From contig JBDRUT010000004.1 of the NCBI GenBank assembly GCA_039801465.1, forward strand, positions 62,001 to 126,000: a stretch of 64,000 nucleotides of DNA, read 5' to 3'. Position numbers and translations under genes: made by a program. The notes below the pieces were generated by a model. It saw only the letters and a program-made list of their open reading frames with translations, did not search any database and was not told the origin of the DNA. Shown here piece after piece: positions 13,900 to 23,235 of the stretch. The DNA is from JAOABV01 sp039801465 (lineage in GTDB: Bacteria > Hydrothermota > Tepidihabitantia > Tepidihabitantales > CAIPLT01). Position 1 is the first letter of the stretch; each line of letters begins with the position of its first letter.

Positions 13900-14808
13900 A
13901 TGCCTGAAGAGATTTTTATTTTTACTAAGGAGATGGCAGAACTATTAAAAAAGATGCGGTTACGCGCACATTTGTCGCAACAACAGGTTGCAGTGCGCTT
14001 AGGTTTATCTCCTAAATCAGGTAAAAAGTATATCTCATCATTAGAACGCGGTGAAATTAAAAATCCAACGATAGGTTCGATACTTCGTTATCTAAAAGTA
14101 TGTGGTGCATCATGGTCGGAATTTTTTTCTGATTTGTCAGCAATCGATTCAGGCAGGCAAATTGAAAGACCCTTGGCAGTTTCAGAACTTAAACCGAAAA
14201 TGTCCTATGATATCACAAAATATACGCCAAGTTTTAAGTATTTCCCTTATCATAGATATAAGTATGTTGATCTAATCAGATTGAAAAAGTTGGTTGACAA
14301 TAAAATTTTAGAGCTGCTGGAAAAGAGCAAGGTGGAAAAAGAATTGATTCCCTATTATATGCTATTCGCTGATGAATTCTTTACTTCTTTAGAGGAGAAG
14401 TTGCTAAGAGCAGAGTTAAAGCCAGCCATACTATTAAATATAAAAAGAACCGTTCAGAAAATTCTCAATGCGGAACGCAAACGGATAATGGCGAAACCTC
14501 TAAAAAAAGAAAAAAGAGAACAGATGGCAATTGGATTTAGCGAACCCCAAGTGGCAATTGAACCAATCTTAAATGAAGTCCGAAAACAACTTAATCAAAT
14601 TGCACCTGACATAACTCAAATTATGCTCTACGAAGATTTTGCCCAAGAAATTTGTCTCGCCTTAAATAAATATCAGAAGAATGACGACCTTTTAGAAAAC
14701 GCATTGGATGAAATTATCAAAAGATGGGTTAAAAGGGGGATAAAAGAGTCTGATTTGCTAAAAGTTAAAGATGCTACAATTAATGCTTTTATTATATCAA
14801 AAAGTTAA
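13900..14808 (+). CDS. XRE-family DNA-binding protein with novel C-terminal domain
   Basis: Residues 8-70 are a helix-turn-helix of the XRE/Cro type (MAELLKKMRLRAHLSQQQVA, with SPKSGKKYISSLERG as turn and recognition helix). Residues 90-302 are helical, rich in Lys and Glu, and match no domain I recognise. The protein starts at ATG 13900 without a clear ribosome site. It stands alone between two spacer regions, so its regulon is unknown. The paired direct repeats upstream (13796-13826) are candidate operators. Confidence 0.75.
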   Translation: MPEEIFIFTKEMAELLKKMRLRAHLSQQQVAVRLGLSPKSGKKYISSLERGEIKNPTIGSILRYLKVCGASWSEFFSDLSAIDSGRQIERPLAVSELKPKMSYDITKYTPSFKYFPYHRYKYVDLIRLKKLVDNKILELLEKSKVEKELIPYYMLFADEFFTSLEEKLLRAELKPAILLNIKRTVQKILNAERKRIMAKPLKKEKREQMAIGFSEPQVAIEPILNEVRKQLNQIAPDITQIMLYEDFAQEICLALNKYQKNDDLLENALDEIIKRWVKRGIKESDLLKVKDATINAFIISKS

Positions 14809-14857
14809 TTTTCCCTAATAAAAACATTAATTCTTATGATTTTGGGTCATTTATAGG

Positions 14858-14863
14858 TATAAT
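14858..14863 (+). promoter_or_regulatory. -10 box upstream of the NHL gene
   Basis: TATAAT (14858-14863), with TTATGA (14834-14839) 18 bp before it as a weak -35, overlaps an in-frame ATG at 14862. It therefore argues against that ATG as start. Transcription near 14870 leaves a leader of about 95 nt before ATG 14964. Confidence 0.4.
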
Positions 14864-14963
14864 GTTTCTCAAATATCCGGTTTCTAATAAGCCCAATACA
14901 ATTAAAACAGATTTTTCTATTTCGCAGTATTGGGTAGCAGATAAACGCATCGTAAATTCTGAT

Positions 14964-16259
14964 ATGAGTATAATTGTAGCATTACTAATACTTTTCTCTA
15001 CCATTTGCCAGGCTTCAACTTTTTTAGTTCCGCCTTTTGAACACACAATGGGCTTTAATCGAATAACAAAATTTCATCTTGAACTATATTTAGGAAGCGA
15101 GTTTAAACTTTCTGACCCCCAAGGGATTACCGGTGCTAAGATGGATGAAGAGAATGACCCGAAAACCTCCAGCGATGACAGGATTCTAACTCTTTTTGCA
15201 GTTAATTCAGGCACTTCGCAAATTATCTATAATGTAAAATTGAGCAAAATTAAAATTTATGGTGGCTTGGGTAAAGGTAAAGGAGAGTTTAATTCTCCTA
15301 CCGGTATCGTGTGTAATGCTCAAGGTGAAGTCTATATTGCGGATACCGGTAACGACCGAATTGTTAAACTAATCTATACTAAAGGCTCTTTACATTTCGA
15401 CCGAATCTTCGCAGAGTCAATCAGTGCACCAAAAGGAGTTGCAATGGACGCAGAAGGTAATTTATATGTCACGGATTATAAAAAATCCCAAATCAAAGTA
15501 TACGACAAACAGGGCAAAGTAATTAGTACTTGGATTAGTAACTTAAATAATCCAACCGCAATATCAATTATTGACAAAAGTGAAATTTATAATTATTATA
15601 AAGATGATTTTGTAATTGTAATTGATAACGACAATAAGAGAATTCAAAAATTTAACCGATATGGACAATTGTTAGCTAGTACTAATGCTTATATGCTTGG
15701 TCTGTCTAATGCTGAATTTAATAGTTGTGCGATTGACTATAATGCTAATATCTATGTAACCGATATGATGAATAATCAGGTGCATAAATTTGACCGGTCC
15801 TTGAATTACATTACTTCAATTGGTGGAACTGGTTCTGGACCGTTAAGGTTTATTTCACCCCGTGGCATATTTGTTAATAAAAGATTTGGCCAGGTTTTCA
15901 TTACAGATGCAGATGGTGGCTATTATTATTGGTTAGGGGTTGATGGTTATATTATTGGTTGTTATCCCCAGGTAATGACTGAATTTCATAAAGGAACTAC
16001 GATTGCTTTATTTCTTACGGAATTATCCCAACTTAAAATTGATATTTACGACCAGACGAACAATTTAGTGCGGACTTTGATTCCTGAATATTTTAGTGAA
16101 CCCGGTGAAGTCCTAATTGTTTGGGATGGAAGAAATAATAACAATCAAGAAGTTGGTCCTGGAGAATATGATATTCGGATAAGCATATTTCCGACATATG
16201 GTCTAGCAAGACGAATTTTTGCCAAACAATTAGAAACTAAAGTAAAAAAGAGTGATTAA
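14964..16259 (+). CDS. NHL-repeat propeller protein with FlgD-like C-terminal domain
   Basis: ATG 14964 is chosen because the product then starts with a signal peptide (SIIVALLILFSTICQA); an ATG at 14862 would fall inside the -10 box. The 431-aa exported protein has NHL beta-propeller blades in its middle (GKGKGEFNSPTGIVCNAQGE and AGEVYIADTGNDRI-type motifs recur about four times). A FlgD-like Ig domain closes the protein (IDIYDQTNNLVRTL, then GEVLIVWDGRNNNNQEVGPG). Such proteins are exported in FCB-type bacteria. Its last codons form the first copy of a 125-bp tandem repeat. The PorV-like gene is next. Confidence 0.85.
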   Translation: MSIIVALLILFSTICQASTFLVPPFEHTMGFNRITKFHLELYLGSEFKLSDPQGITGAKMDEENDPKTSSDDRILTLFAVNSGTSQIIYNVKLSKIKIYGGLGKGKGEFNSPTGIVCNAQGEVYIADTGNDRIVKLIYTKGSLHFDRIFAESISAPKGVAMDAEGNLYVTDYKKSQIKVYDKQGKVISTWISNLNNPTAISIIDKSEIYNYYKDDFVIVIDNDNKRIQKFNRYGQLLASTNAYMLGLSNAEFNSCAIDYNANIYVTDMMNNQVHKFDRSLNYITSIGGTGSGPLRFISPRGIFVNKRFGQVFITDADGGYYYWLGVDGYIIGCYPQVMTEFHKGTTIALFLTELSQLKIDIYDQTNNLVRTLIPEYFSEPGEVLIVWDGRNNNNQEVGPGEYDIRISIFPTYGLARRIFAKQLETKVKKSD

Positions 16260-16593
16260 ATTATATAGTGCGCTAAATAAATATGAGAAAAACCAAATTA
16301 TCCCATAATGCGGAAAGCAGACATCTTTTGCTTTGTATTTTGTTTGTCAAACAATTAGAAACTAAAGTAAAAAAGAGTGATTAAATTATATAATGCGCTA
16401 AATAAATATGAGAAAAACTAAATTATCCAATAATGCGAAAAGCGGAAATCTTTTGCTTTGTATTTAGTTTGTCAAACAATTAGAAACTAAAATAAAAAAA
16501 GTGATTAAATTATATAGTGCGCTAAACAAATATGAGAAAAACCAAATTATCCCGTAACGCGAAATGTGAAATGCGGAAATCTTTTGTATTTAG
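16223..16593 (+). repeat. 125-bp tandem repeat, three copies
   Basis: Units begin CAAACAATTAGAAACTAAA at 16223, 16348 and 16473, exactly 125 bp apart. The first includes the last 12 codons and stop of the NHL gene. Each contains ATGAGAAAAACNAAATTATC, so each offers a spurious start codon. The third unit diverges after ATGCGGAAATCTTTTG. A related sequence occurs at 22911-22965. Confidence 0.9.
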
Positions 16594-16624
16594 CATGAGC
16601 GCTTTAACACTTAAGAGTTATTTT

Positions 16625-17575
16625 ATGCGAAAATTGAAGGTAGTATTTTTGATTATTCTGGAATCGTTAGCGATAATTTTATTATTTATTGTGCAAAAGA
16701 TTCAAGCAACGCCTTATGCCGGTGCTTTTCAAAAATTGGGCGCTTCAGCTCGGGCTTTAGGTTTAGGTGGTGCTTATGTGGCTTGTGTTGCGGATGCTTC
16801 AGCCATCTATTATAACCCTTCGGCTGGAGTCTTATTAGACTCAGCACAACTGCTCTTTTTACAGTCAAGAATTTTTGCGGGAATTGTTCAGCATAATTTC
16901 TTTTCGTTCATTATGCCTTGGTCTAATAATCAAGCAATCGGTTCGGCAATTTTGTTTAATCGCATTCCGGATATAAAAATTACCAAGTTGCCCGATACTA
17001 ATCAACCACCCAGTGAATATAACCGGCCAGAAATAGAACGCACGGTTAATGCGTCAGACTGGATATTTTATTTTAATTATGCACGAGCGATGTTTGATAA
17101 TTTTTCTCTCGGAACAAATTTTAAGATTATCTACCGTTCAGTTGGAATTGGTTCTGGTTGGGGAATAGGATTAGATATTGGTGCAACAAAAATTTTACCT
17201 TGTAATTGGCGATTAGGTTTACACATTACTGATGCTACAAACTCAGCATTATTATGGAACAATAGAACTCGTGAATTAATCACCCCTGATTTATTTTTGG
17301 GTTTAAGCAAAACCTTTCAATTAAATAATTCCAGCATACTATTGACTTCAGAGTTAGAGGGCAATTTTGATGAGTTAACCTTTAATACAAATCTCGGTAG
17401 TGAATATCTCTACAAAAACATCTTGGCTTTTCGATTTGGTTTATATCACCAGAATTTCACCGTCGGTTTCGGACTGAACTCCAAAAGGGTGTTTATTGAT
17501 TATGCTTATGTCAGAGAGTTTTATCAAGAAGGTTTAGGTTCAATTCAAAAATTTAGTGGAGGTATTCGATTCTAA
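16625..17575 (+). CDS. PorV/PorQ-like outer-membrane beta-barrel protein
   Basis: ATG 16625 gives 316 aa starting with a signal peptide (MRKLKVVFLIILESLAIILL). An upstream in-frame ATG (16532) lies inside the third 125-bp repeat and is discarded. The mature start carries the family signature GASARALGLGGAYVACVADA followed by YYNPSAG, typical of the UPF0164/PorV/PorQ group of FadL-like barrels. PorV-type proteins assist the type IX secretion system; this one could equally be a general porin-like protein. It overlaps the next gene by 7 bp if that gene starts at ATT 17569. Confidence 0.87.
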   Translation: MRKLKVVFLIILESLAIILLFIVQKIQATPYAGAFQKLGASARALGLGGAYVACVADASAIYYNPSAGVLLDSAQLLFLQSRIFAGIVQHNFFSFIMPWSNNQAIGSAILFNRIPDIKITKLPDTNQPPSEYNRPEIERTVNASDWIFYFNYARAMFDNFSLGTNFKIIYRSVGIGSGWGIGLDIGATKILPCNWRLGLHITDATNSALLWNNRTRELITPDLFLGLSKTFQLNNSSILLTSELEGNFDELTFNTNLGSEYLYKNILAFRFGLYHQNFTVGFGLNSKRVFIDYAYVREFYQEGLGSIQKFSGGIRF

Positions 17576-18162
17576 GAAGCGAAATATCTAGAAAACTGGT
17601 TCATTTAATCGCATTATTGATACCAATTCTCTATTATTTCTTACCACGCAACATAAGTATCATAACTTTAGCCTTAGTCACATTCATATTTATTGTAATT
17701 GATTATATTCGTTTACATATCGGCTCAATTAAGAAAATGTTTCTACTATTATTCGGTCAACTTTTACGCAGAAGCGAATTATATTCATTGACAGGTGGAA
17801 GTTATTTACTGTTAGCTGCTTTGGTCGCTATCTTAATATTTCCGAATCCCGGGGTGTATATTGCTGCAATCTCATTTTTAGTTATTGGCGATACCGTTGC
17901 CGCTTTATTTGGTCTTAGATTTGGCAAGACGCGATTATTCCGCAAGACTCTTGCTGGCACATTTGCGTGTTTAATAAGTTGTTTGGCTATCGCATATATT
18001 CTATCTCAATTACCCAATAAAAGCTTATCTTTACCCATAGGTATTATCGGTGCTTTTACCGCAACTTTAGTTGAAGCATTACCAGTTGAAGTCAATGATA
18101 ATGTAGTAATACCAATCTTATCTGGTGCGGTAATGCAATTATGCGCATTACTTTTAAGATGA
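17569..18162 (+). CDS. Membrane lipid/dolichol kinase-like protein, probable ATT start
   Basis: The frame contains RKLVHLIAL at its start, the N-terminal motif of the SEC59/DGK1/VTE5 CTP-dependent lipid kinase family, and GDTVAALFGLRFGKTRL, the family's CTP-binding-like loop. To include RKLVH the start must lie upstream of TTG 17617, and the frame is closed by TAG at 17554. The only well-placed site is GGAGG (17558-17562), 6 nt before ATT 17569, giving 197 aa. About six membrane helices are visible. It overlaps the PorV-like gene by 7 bp. The likely role is phosphorylation of diacylglycerol or a polyprenol. Confidence 0.75.
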   Translation: MLRSEISRKLVHLIALLIPILYYFLPRNISIITLALVTFIFIVIDYIRLHIGSIKKMFLLLFGQLLRRSELYSLTGGSYLLLAALVAILIFPNPGVYIAAISFLVIGDTVAALFGLRFGKTRLFRKTLAGTFACLISCLAIAYILSQLPNKSLSLPIGIIGAFTATLVEALPVEVNDNVVIPILSGAVMQLCALLLR

Positions 18163-18228
18163 ATATTTTAATAATATCTTCTAATCGCAATCAGATGAAT
18201 ATTTTAATAATATCTTTTAATCATAATC
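18157..18228 (+). repeat. 36-bp tandem repeat, two copies
   Basis: AGATGAATATTTTAATAATA begins units at 18157 and 18193, differing at three positions, and the word AGATG starts again at 18229. The first unit includes the stop of the lipid-kinase-like gene. Confidence 0.75.
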
Positions 18229-18324
18229 AGATGTTTGATAAAACCAAAATATCAACTTTCTTTAATGAAAGTGGAGACTCAACATTTTTAAGACTCATTA
18301 ACAGAGTCAGAAAGGAGCCATAAT

Positions 18325-20307
18325 ATGAAATATATAATAATCCCAATTATAATAATCTTTTCTTGGTTTTCTCTTAGTATCTGTGCTAAACACGTGACCG
18401 AACTTGATGAAATCTATATCTTGTATAGCAAAGGTGATTATTATCCTGCTGAACAGAAATTACTTTCTTTTTATCGTAATACGACTAATCCGCAACTTAA
18501 ATTTCATTATGCGTTAGAATTAGGCGATCTTTATTTTGATAAATTAAATCGCATAAACCAAGCGGAAAGTATCTACCGAACACTCATTACTGAGTTTCCA
18601 AAACATAAAGATATTGGCGATATTTACTACCGTCTGGGTTTGGTCTATGAAAAACAGCAACGATATTTGGAATCCGCACAGATGTATGAACAAGTAGCGA
18701 TAAAATATCGGAAATCCATTTATGCGCAAGATGCGCTTGATGCGATTGAACGGTGTTTTAAGAAAAATTACCAGGAACTGGTTGCCAAAATTGATGGATA
18801 TCCGATTACCCGGGTAGAGTTTGATGAGCGGGTAGCAAGAAATCCAGTTCAATATGAAAAATTTGCCGAAAAGCAAAAATTACTTAATGATATGATTGAT
18901 GAACATCTGATGTACCTTAAAGCGATTAATGAGGGATTAGACCAAACATCTGATTTTATCAAACGAATGGCTGATTATCGCAATGGCGCAATATTCCAAT
19001 TATGGTACCAAAATGATATTGTAAATAAAATAACAATCAAAGAGCCTGATAAAAAAGCCTATTATAAAAAGCATCAATCCGAGTTTATTACGCCGGAACA
19101 AGTTCGGGCTCGGGAAATCTTAGTCAAAACTAAAGACAAAGCCGACTCAATTTATCAGTTGTTGACTGCCAAACAATTACCTTTTGATTCAATTGCTCAA
19201 GAAATATCATTAGCGCCAACGAAAAGCAATGGTGGTGATTTAGGTTATTTCCGACGCAATACCCATCCCAAAGAGATAGAAGATTTCGCTTTCAAGGCAA
19301 AAATTGGTGAGATTAGTCAGCCAATTTATTCTGAAACCAAAGCGGGTTATGTGATACTTAAGATTGAAGACAAAAGACCGAAAAAGATTAGAACTTATAA
19401 AGAAGTAAGCATGGAAATTGAAGGACGTTTGCGCAGTCAAAAGATTGAAGAGACCTACCGCAACTTTACAGAAAACCTAAAAAAGAATCATCGGATTATG
19501 ATTGACGAACAAGCAATTAAAAATAACTTGGATACATTTGCAATGATTGATGATAAACCAATCTTAAAACAGGATATTGATGAACAGATTGCAAAGATAC
19601 CGCCGTTCTATCGTTCTGATTTTGAAACACCAGAAGGAAAAAGACGGATGTTAGACCAATTAATATTAGAAAGGGTTCTTTTGACTTATTTTGAAAAACA
19701 GAAGTATTGGCTGCGCAATAATGTCTTTGCGCCCGTTGAAGAGACTAAAAAAGGGATGTTAATCAGAGATTTGCGTAAGCGAGAAGTATCTGATAAAGTG
19801 TTCGTATCCGAAAAGGAATTAAAAGATGATTACAAACAAACAATTAAAGAATATCAAGTGCCAAAACAAGTTCGGGCTCGAGAAATAACCGTAAGAGATG
19901 AAACCACTGCGATTAGATTAAGAAAATTAGTGATTGACAAAAAGGCAACATTTGATTCATTGGCACGAGCACATTCAATTGCATCTACTAAATGGAATGG
20001 TGGTGATATGGGATTCTTTACTGCTGGTTCTAAGCCGAAACCAATTGACGAGATTGCCTTTAAGTTATCTTCTGGTCAAATCAGCCAACCAATTAAAATT
20101 AACGATACGACTTACACTATCATCAAAGTTGAAGAAGTCAAATCCGCATACACTCGGCCCTTTGATGAAGTGAAGCAGAAAATTGAACGCAAACTTCGTC
20201 AACAAAAAGAAGATATCTTCTTTAAAAATTTCATTGAGGAACTGCGCCGGGCTCATTCTATCGAAACATTTCTTACTGAAGAACCTGTAGAAAAAGAAGA
20301 AAAATAG
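18325..20307 (+). CDS. Periplasmic peptidyl-prolyl isomerase with two parvulin domains
   Basis: This 660-aa protein begins with a signal peptide (IIPIIIIFSWFSLSICA). Residues about 25-140 form TPR-like helices (YYPAEQKLLSFY, DIGDIYYRLGLVYEKQQRYL). Two SurA/PrsA-type parvulin domains follow, each with QVRAREI near the start and NGGDLGYF or NGGDMGFF in the middle, at roughly 250-360 and 505-615. The two domains share long identical words, so they arose by internal duplication. It should assist folding of exported or outer-membrane proteins. GAAAGGAGCC precedes ATG 18325 at ideal spacing. Confidence 0.9.
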   Translation: MKYIIIPIIIIFSWFSLSICAKHVTELDEIYILYSKGDYYPAEQKLLSFYRNTTNPQLKFHYALELGDLYFDKLNRINQAESIYRTLITEFPKHKDIGDIYYRLGLVYEKQQRYLESAQMYEQVAIKYRKSIYAQDALDAIERCFKKNYQELVAKIDGYPITRVEFDERVARNPVQYEKFAEKQKLLNDMIDEHLMYLKAINEGLDQTSDFIKRMADYRNGAIFQLWYQNDIVNKITIKEPDKKAYYKKHQSEFITPEQVRAREILVKTKDKADSIYQLLTAKQLPFDSIAQEISLAPTKSNGGDLGYFRRNTHPKEIEDFAFKAKIGEISQPIYSETKAGYVILKIEDKRPKKIRTYKEVSMEIEGRLRSQKIEETYRNFTENLKKNHRIMIDEQAIKNNLDTFAMIDDKPILKQDIDEQIAKIPPFYRSDFETPEGKRRMLDQLILERVLLTYFEKQKYWLRNNVFAPVEETKKGMLIRDLRKREVSDKVFVSEKELKDDYKQTIKEYQVPKQVRAREITVRDETTAIRLRKLVIDKKATFDSLARAHSIASTKWNGGDMGFFTAGSKPKPIDEIAFKLSSGQISQPIKINDTTYTIIKVEEVKSAYTRPFDEVKQKIERKLRQQKEDIFFKNFIEELRRAHSIETFLTEEPVEKEEK

Positions 20308-20342
20308 CATAAAAGATCACTATTACAGTAATTTAATATCTT

Positions 20343-21350
20343 ATGCCTGAATTAAGAAAAGACCCGGTAGTCGGTCGTTGGATTATTATCGCATCTGAAC
20401 GCGCGGCGCGACCATCAGACTATCAACCGAATCGCGAACCAATTAAAGAAAATAGCATCTGTCCTTTTTGTCCTGGTCATGAAGACAAGACACCACCGGA
20501 AATATTTGCGATTCGGCAAATCGGAACTAATCCTAATACGCCTGGTTGGAAAGTGCGAGTGATTCCCAACAAATTTCCTGCATTGATTATTCAAAATCCA
20601 CTCAAACGACAAGGCGAAGGTATTTATGACCGAATGGCGGGTGTCGGTGCCCATGAAGTGATTATTGAAACACCTGAACACTCACTGAGTTTGGATAAAT
20701 TTGACGAAAAATCAATTGCAGATTTTATTTTCGCTTACAAAGCTCGGGTAGTTGACTTAGCCAATGATAAACGATTTCGATATATTATGATTTTCAAAAA
20801 CCACGGCGCATCAGCCGGTGCATCTTTAAGTCATCCACACTCACAGTTGATTGCGATGCCAATTATTCCTAAACATGTTAAGGAAGAGATTGATGGCGCA
20901 CGACAATATTATGATTTTAAGGAACGTTGTATATTTTGCGACATTATCAAACAAGAGTTAGAAGACAATAAACGGCTTGTGAGAGAAACCAACGATTTTA
21001 TCTCGTTTGAACCGTTTGCCGCACGATTTCCTTTTGAAACCTGGATAATTTCCAAACGGCATTTTACATCATTTTTTGATATAACTGATAACGAAGTCTA
21101 TAATTTGAGTGTCATTCTTAAAGACCTGGTAACAAGAGTTAATAAAGTTCTATCTTCGCCGGATTACAATTTCTTTATTCATACCGCACCTTTAGATTCA
21201 CCATGTTTAGAACACTATCATTTCCATATAGAATTTATTCCGAAATTGACCAAAATCGCAGGTTTTGAAGTTGGAAGTGGATTTTATATTAATACAACAC
21301 CGCCAGAAGATGCCGCCCGATATCTAAAAGAATGTGAATGCGTTAATTAG
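20343..21350 (+). CDS. galT: Galactose-1-phosphate uridylyltransferase
   Basis: This 335-aa class I GalT exchanges UMP between UDP-glucose and galactose-1-phosphate. It shows the zinc-type CPFCPGHE (40-47), NHGASAGASLSHPHSQ with the active-site HPHSQ at 164-168, and a second CIFCDII segment. The length is typical. No galK or galE is adjacent; the next gene is glycogen synthase, so it may supply sugar nucleotide for storage polysaccharide. The start has no visible ribosome site. Confidence 0.92.
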   Translation: MPELRKDPVVGRWIIIASERAARPSDYQPNREPIKENSICPFCPGHEDKTPPEIFAIRQIGTNPNTPGWKVRVIPNKFPALIIQNPLKRQGEGIYDRMAGVGAHEVIIETPEHSLSLDKFDEKSIADFIFAYKARVVDLANDKRFRYIMIFKNHGASAGASLSHPHSQLIAMPIIPKHVKEEIDGARQYYDFKERCIFCDIIKQELEDNKRLVRETNDFISFEPFAARFPFETWIISKRHFTSFFDITDNEVYNLSVILKDLVTRVNKVLSSPDYNFFIHTAPLDSPCLEHYHFHIEFIPKLTKIAGFEVGSGFYINTTPPEDAARYLKECECVN

Positions 21351-21381
21351 TTACCATTTTTAGAAAATGAATTTGAAGTAA

Positions 21382-22818
21382 ATGATTATATCATTTGTCG
21401 TATCAGAAGTTACACCGTTTTCTAAGACCGGCGGCTTAGCAGATGTCGTAGGTGCTTTACCTAAAGTACTTTCTCAAATTGATAACAAACTTCAGATAAT
21501 TGTTTTTTCGCCATATTATCAAATGGTCAAAACATCTGAGCAATTAAAACCGGAGATACAATTATCAGTTAATCTGGGTAATGAATCCAAACCCATTAAT
21601 CTCTATTCTAAACAGATTAATAACCAAATTAAGTTTATGTTTATTGGCTGTGATGAGTATTTTGATCGGCCATGCCTTTATGGTGATGAAAAAGGAGATT
21701 ATCCAGATAATGCCCAACGCTTTATTTTATTTTCTAAAGCAGTGTTAACATCTCTTGTTAATTTACAAATAAAACCAGAAATACTTCATTGTCATGATTG
21801 GCAATCAGCATTAATTCCTTTATTTCTTAAGACCATTTATGCTCACCAATTTCCAACGACCAAATCGGTTTTTACAATTCATAATCTCGGTTATCAAGGA
21901 ATTTTTTCGGCTGATGTTTTCCCTTTGATGGAGATACCCAATGACATTTTTTCGCCTCAAGGTATTGAATATTATGGAAAAATCAATTTTCTAAAGGCGG
22001 GTATTATTTATGCTGACTTTGTCACTACAGTCAGTATAACTTATGCTCAAGAAATCCAAACTCCAGATAAAGGATTTGGTCTTGATGGCGTTTTACGAGA
22101 AAAAAATAATAAATTAATGGGTATTCTTAATGGTATTGATTATGAAATCTGGGATCCTGAATCGGATAAATTGATTAGTCCTAATTTCAATATTTCCAAT
22201 ATCAGCCGCAAGTCAATAGTTAAGCAAAAACTGTATTCTGAATTGAACTTAAAAGATGCATCCCGACCATTGGCTGGTGTAATAACTCGTTTAGCCCAAC
22301 AAAAAGGAATTGATTTGATTATTGATGCAATTGAACCAATGATTGCATTCGGCATTAATGTTATTATTTTAGGTAAAGGTGATGCACAATATGAGCAAAG
22401 ACTCTTAGAACTAAAAACAAAATTTCCTGACAACGTAAGTGTGATTTTAGCATTTGATGAACCATTAGCGCACAAAATCTACGCAGGCTCTGATTTTTTC
22501 TTAATTCCATCACAATATGAACCTTGTGGATTAACCCAAATGATTGCCCTGAGATATGGTGCAATTCCGATTGGATTTAGAACCGGTGGCTTAAATGATA
22601 CGATTAGGGATATAAGCGAAAACCCAGAAAACGGCAACGGCTTCTTATTCAAAGAGTATAATACACAAGCATTTTTAGAAAAAATCAAACAAGCAATTAC
22701 ACTGTTCCACAATAAACGAAAATGGAATAAAATTGTGCGCCAGGGGATGCAGGAAGATTTTTCGTGGACCCGTTCAGCTCAAAAATATTTAGACTTATAC
22801 CAAAAATTAATTAGTTAA
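21382..22818 (+). CDS. glgA: Glycogen synthase
   Basis: This 478-aa GT5 enzyme adds glucose from ADP- or UDP-glucose to glycogen. The nucleotide-sugar loop KTGGLADVVGALPK is at residues 15-28. HCHDWQSALIP, FTIHNLGYQGIF and NGIDYEIWDP follow, and the C-terminal half has SRFEPCGL-type SQYEPCGLTQMIALRYGAIP and RTGGLNDTI. Length and order match bacterial GlgA. It lies 31 bp after galT on the same strand and is probably co-transcribed with it. A 519-bp spacer follows. Confidence 0.95.
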   Translation: MIISFVVSEVTPFSKTGGLADVVGALPKVLSQIDNKLQIIVFSPYYQMVKTSEQLKPEIQLSVNLGNESKPINLYSKQINNQIKFMFIGCDEYFDRPCLYGDEKGDYPDNAQRFILFSKAVLTSLVNLQIKPEILHCHDWQSALIPLFLKTIYAHQFPTTKSVFTIHNLGYQGIFSADVFPLMEIPNDIFSPQGIEYYGKINFLKAGIIYADFVTTVSITYAQEIQTPDKGFGLDGVLREKNNKLMGILNGIDYEIWDPESDKLISPNFNISNISRKSIVKQKLYSELNLKDASRPLAGVITRLAQQKGIDLIIDAIEPMIAFGINVIILGKGDAQYEQRLLELKTKFPDNVSVILAFDEPLAHKIYAGSDFFLIPSQYEPCGLTQMIALRYGAIPIGFRTGGLNDTIRDISENPENGNGFLFKEYNTQAFLEKIKQAITLFHNKRKWNKIVRQGMQEDFSWTRSAQKYLDLYQKLIS

Positions 22819-22910
22819 ATATTTGCTTTTTCAGAATGCAATTTATTATGGTTTGTCAAACACGGAATGTCACAAAAAGATTTGCGACAATCGGTTCTCT
22901 AATTAAACGC

Positions 22911-23015
22911 AAAAGGTGGAAATCTTTTCTTTTATATTTGCATTTTAACATTTAAGAATGATTACAACAATTATCCGATACGGATTTTTATTTAGTTTAT
23001 TAAATAGAAAACTGC
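22911..23015 (+). repeat. Composite repeat remnant
   Basis: Bases 22911-22965 (AAACGCAAAAGGTGGAAATC, then a GCATTTTAACATTTAAGA stretch) resemble 16550-16620. Bases 22974-23015 repeat the 49-bp unit of 10891-11086, including the palindrome ATCCGATACGGAT and TTATTAAATAGAAAAC. Two repeat families therefore meet here. Confidence 0.65.
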
Positions 23016-23092
23016 TAATGAGTCAATGGTGTTATCGCTTGTGTTGCTAAAGTATCCGTGTAATCATGTCTCTGCCTGATGTCTCTTTATTG

Positions 23093-23180
23093 GAAATCTA
23101 TGTGATGGTCAATTTTTTCCTAATAAGTCACGGGTTTTCTTTTGTTCTTCTATGGAGTTCTGTGTTTTCAGAATTCTTTT
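23093..23180 (-). repeat. Dispersed palindromic element, copy f, inverted and without core
   Basis: Read on the minus strand it begins TTCTGAAAACACAGAA, runs through AACAAAAGAAAACCCGTGA, then TTATTAGGAAAAAATTGACC and CATAGATTTCC. This is the left arm joined directly to the right arm seen in copies a and d. Confidence 0.6.
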
Positions 23181-23206
23181 TCCAATATTCTTGTTAAAAC
23201 GAACTG

Positions 23207-23235
23207 TTGACATTTATGGAAATTATTATTATTAT
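23207..23235 (+). promoter_or_regulatory. thrS promoter
   Basis: TTGACA (23207-23212) and TATTAT (23230-23235) have a 17-bp spacer. The transcript would start near 23242 and carry a leader of about 95 nt before thrS. No T-box-like element is recognisable in so short a leader. Confidence 0.6.

Noticed and set aside
18141..18323. 60-codon frame overlapping the lipid-kinase-like gene end
   Set aside because: It is mostly the translated 36-bp tandem repeat and lacks a ribosome site.
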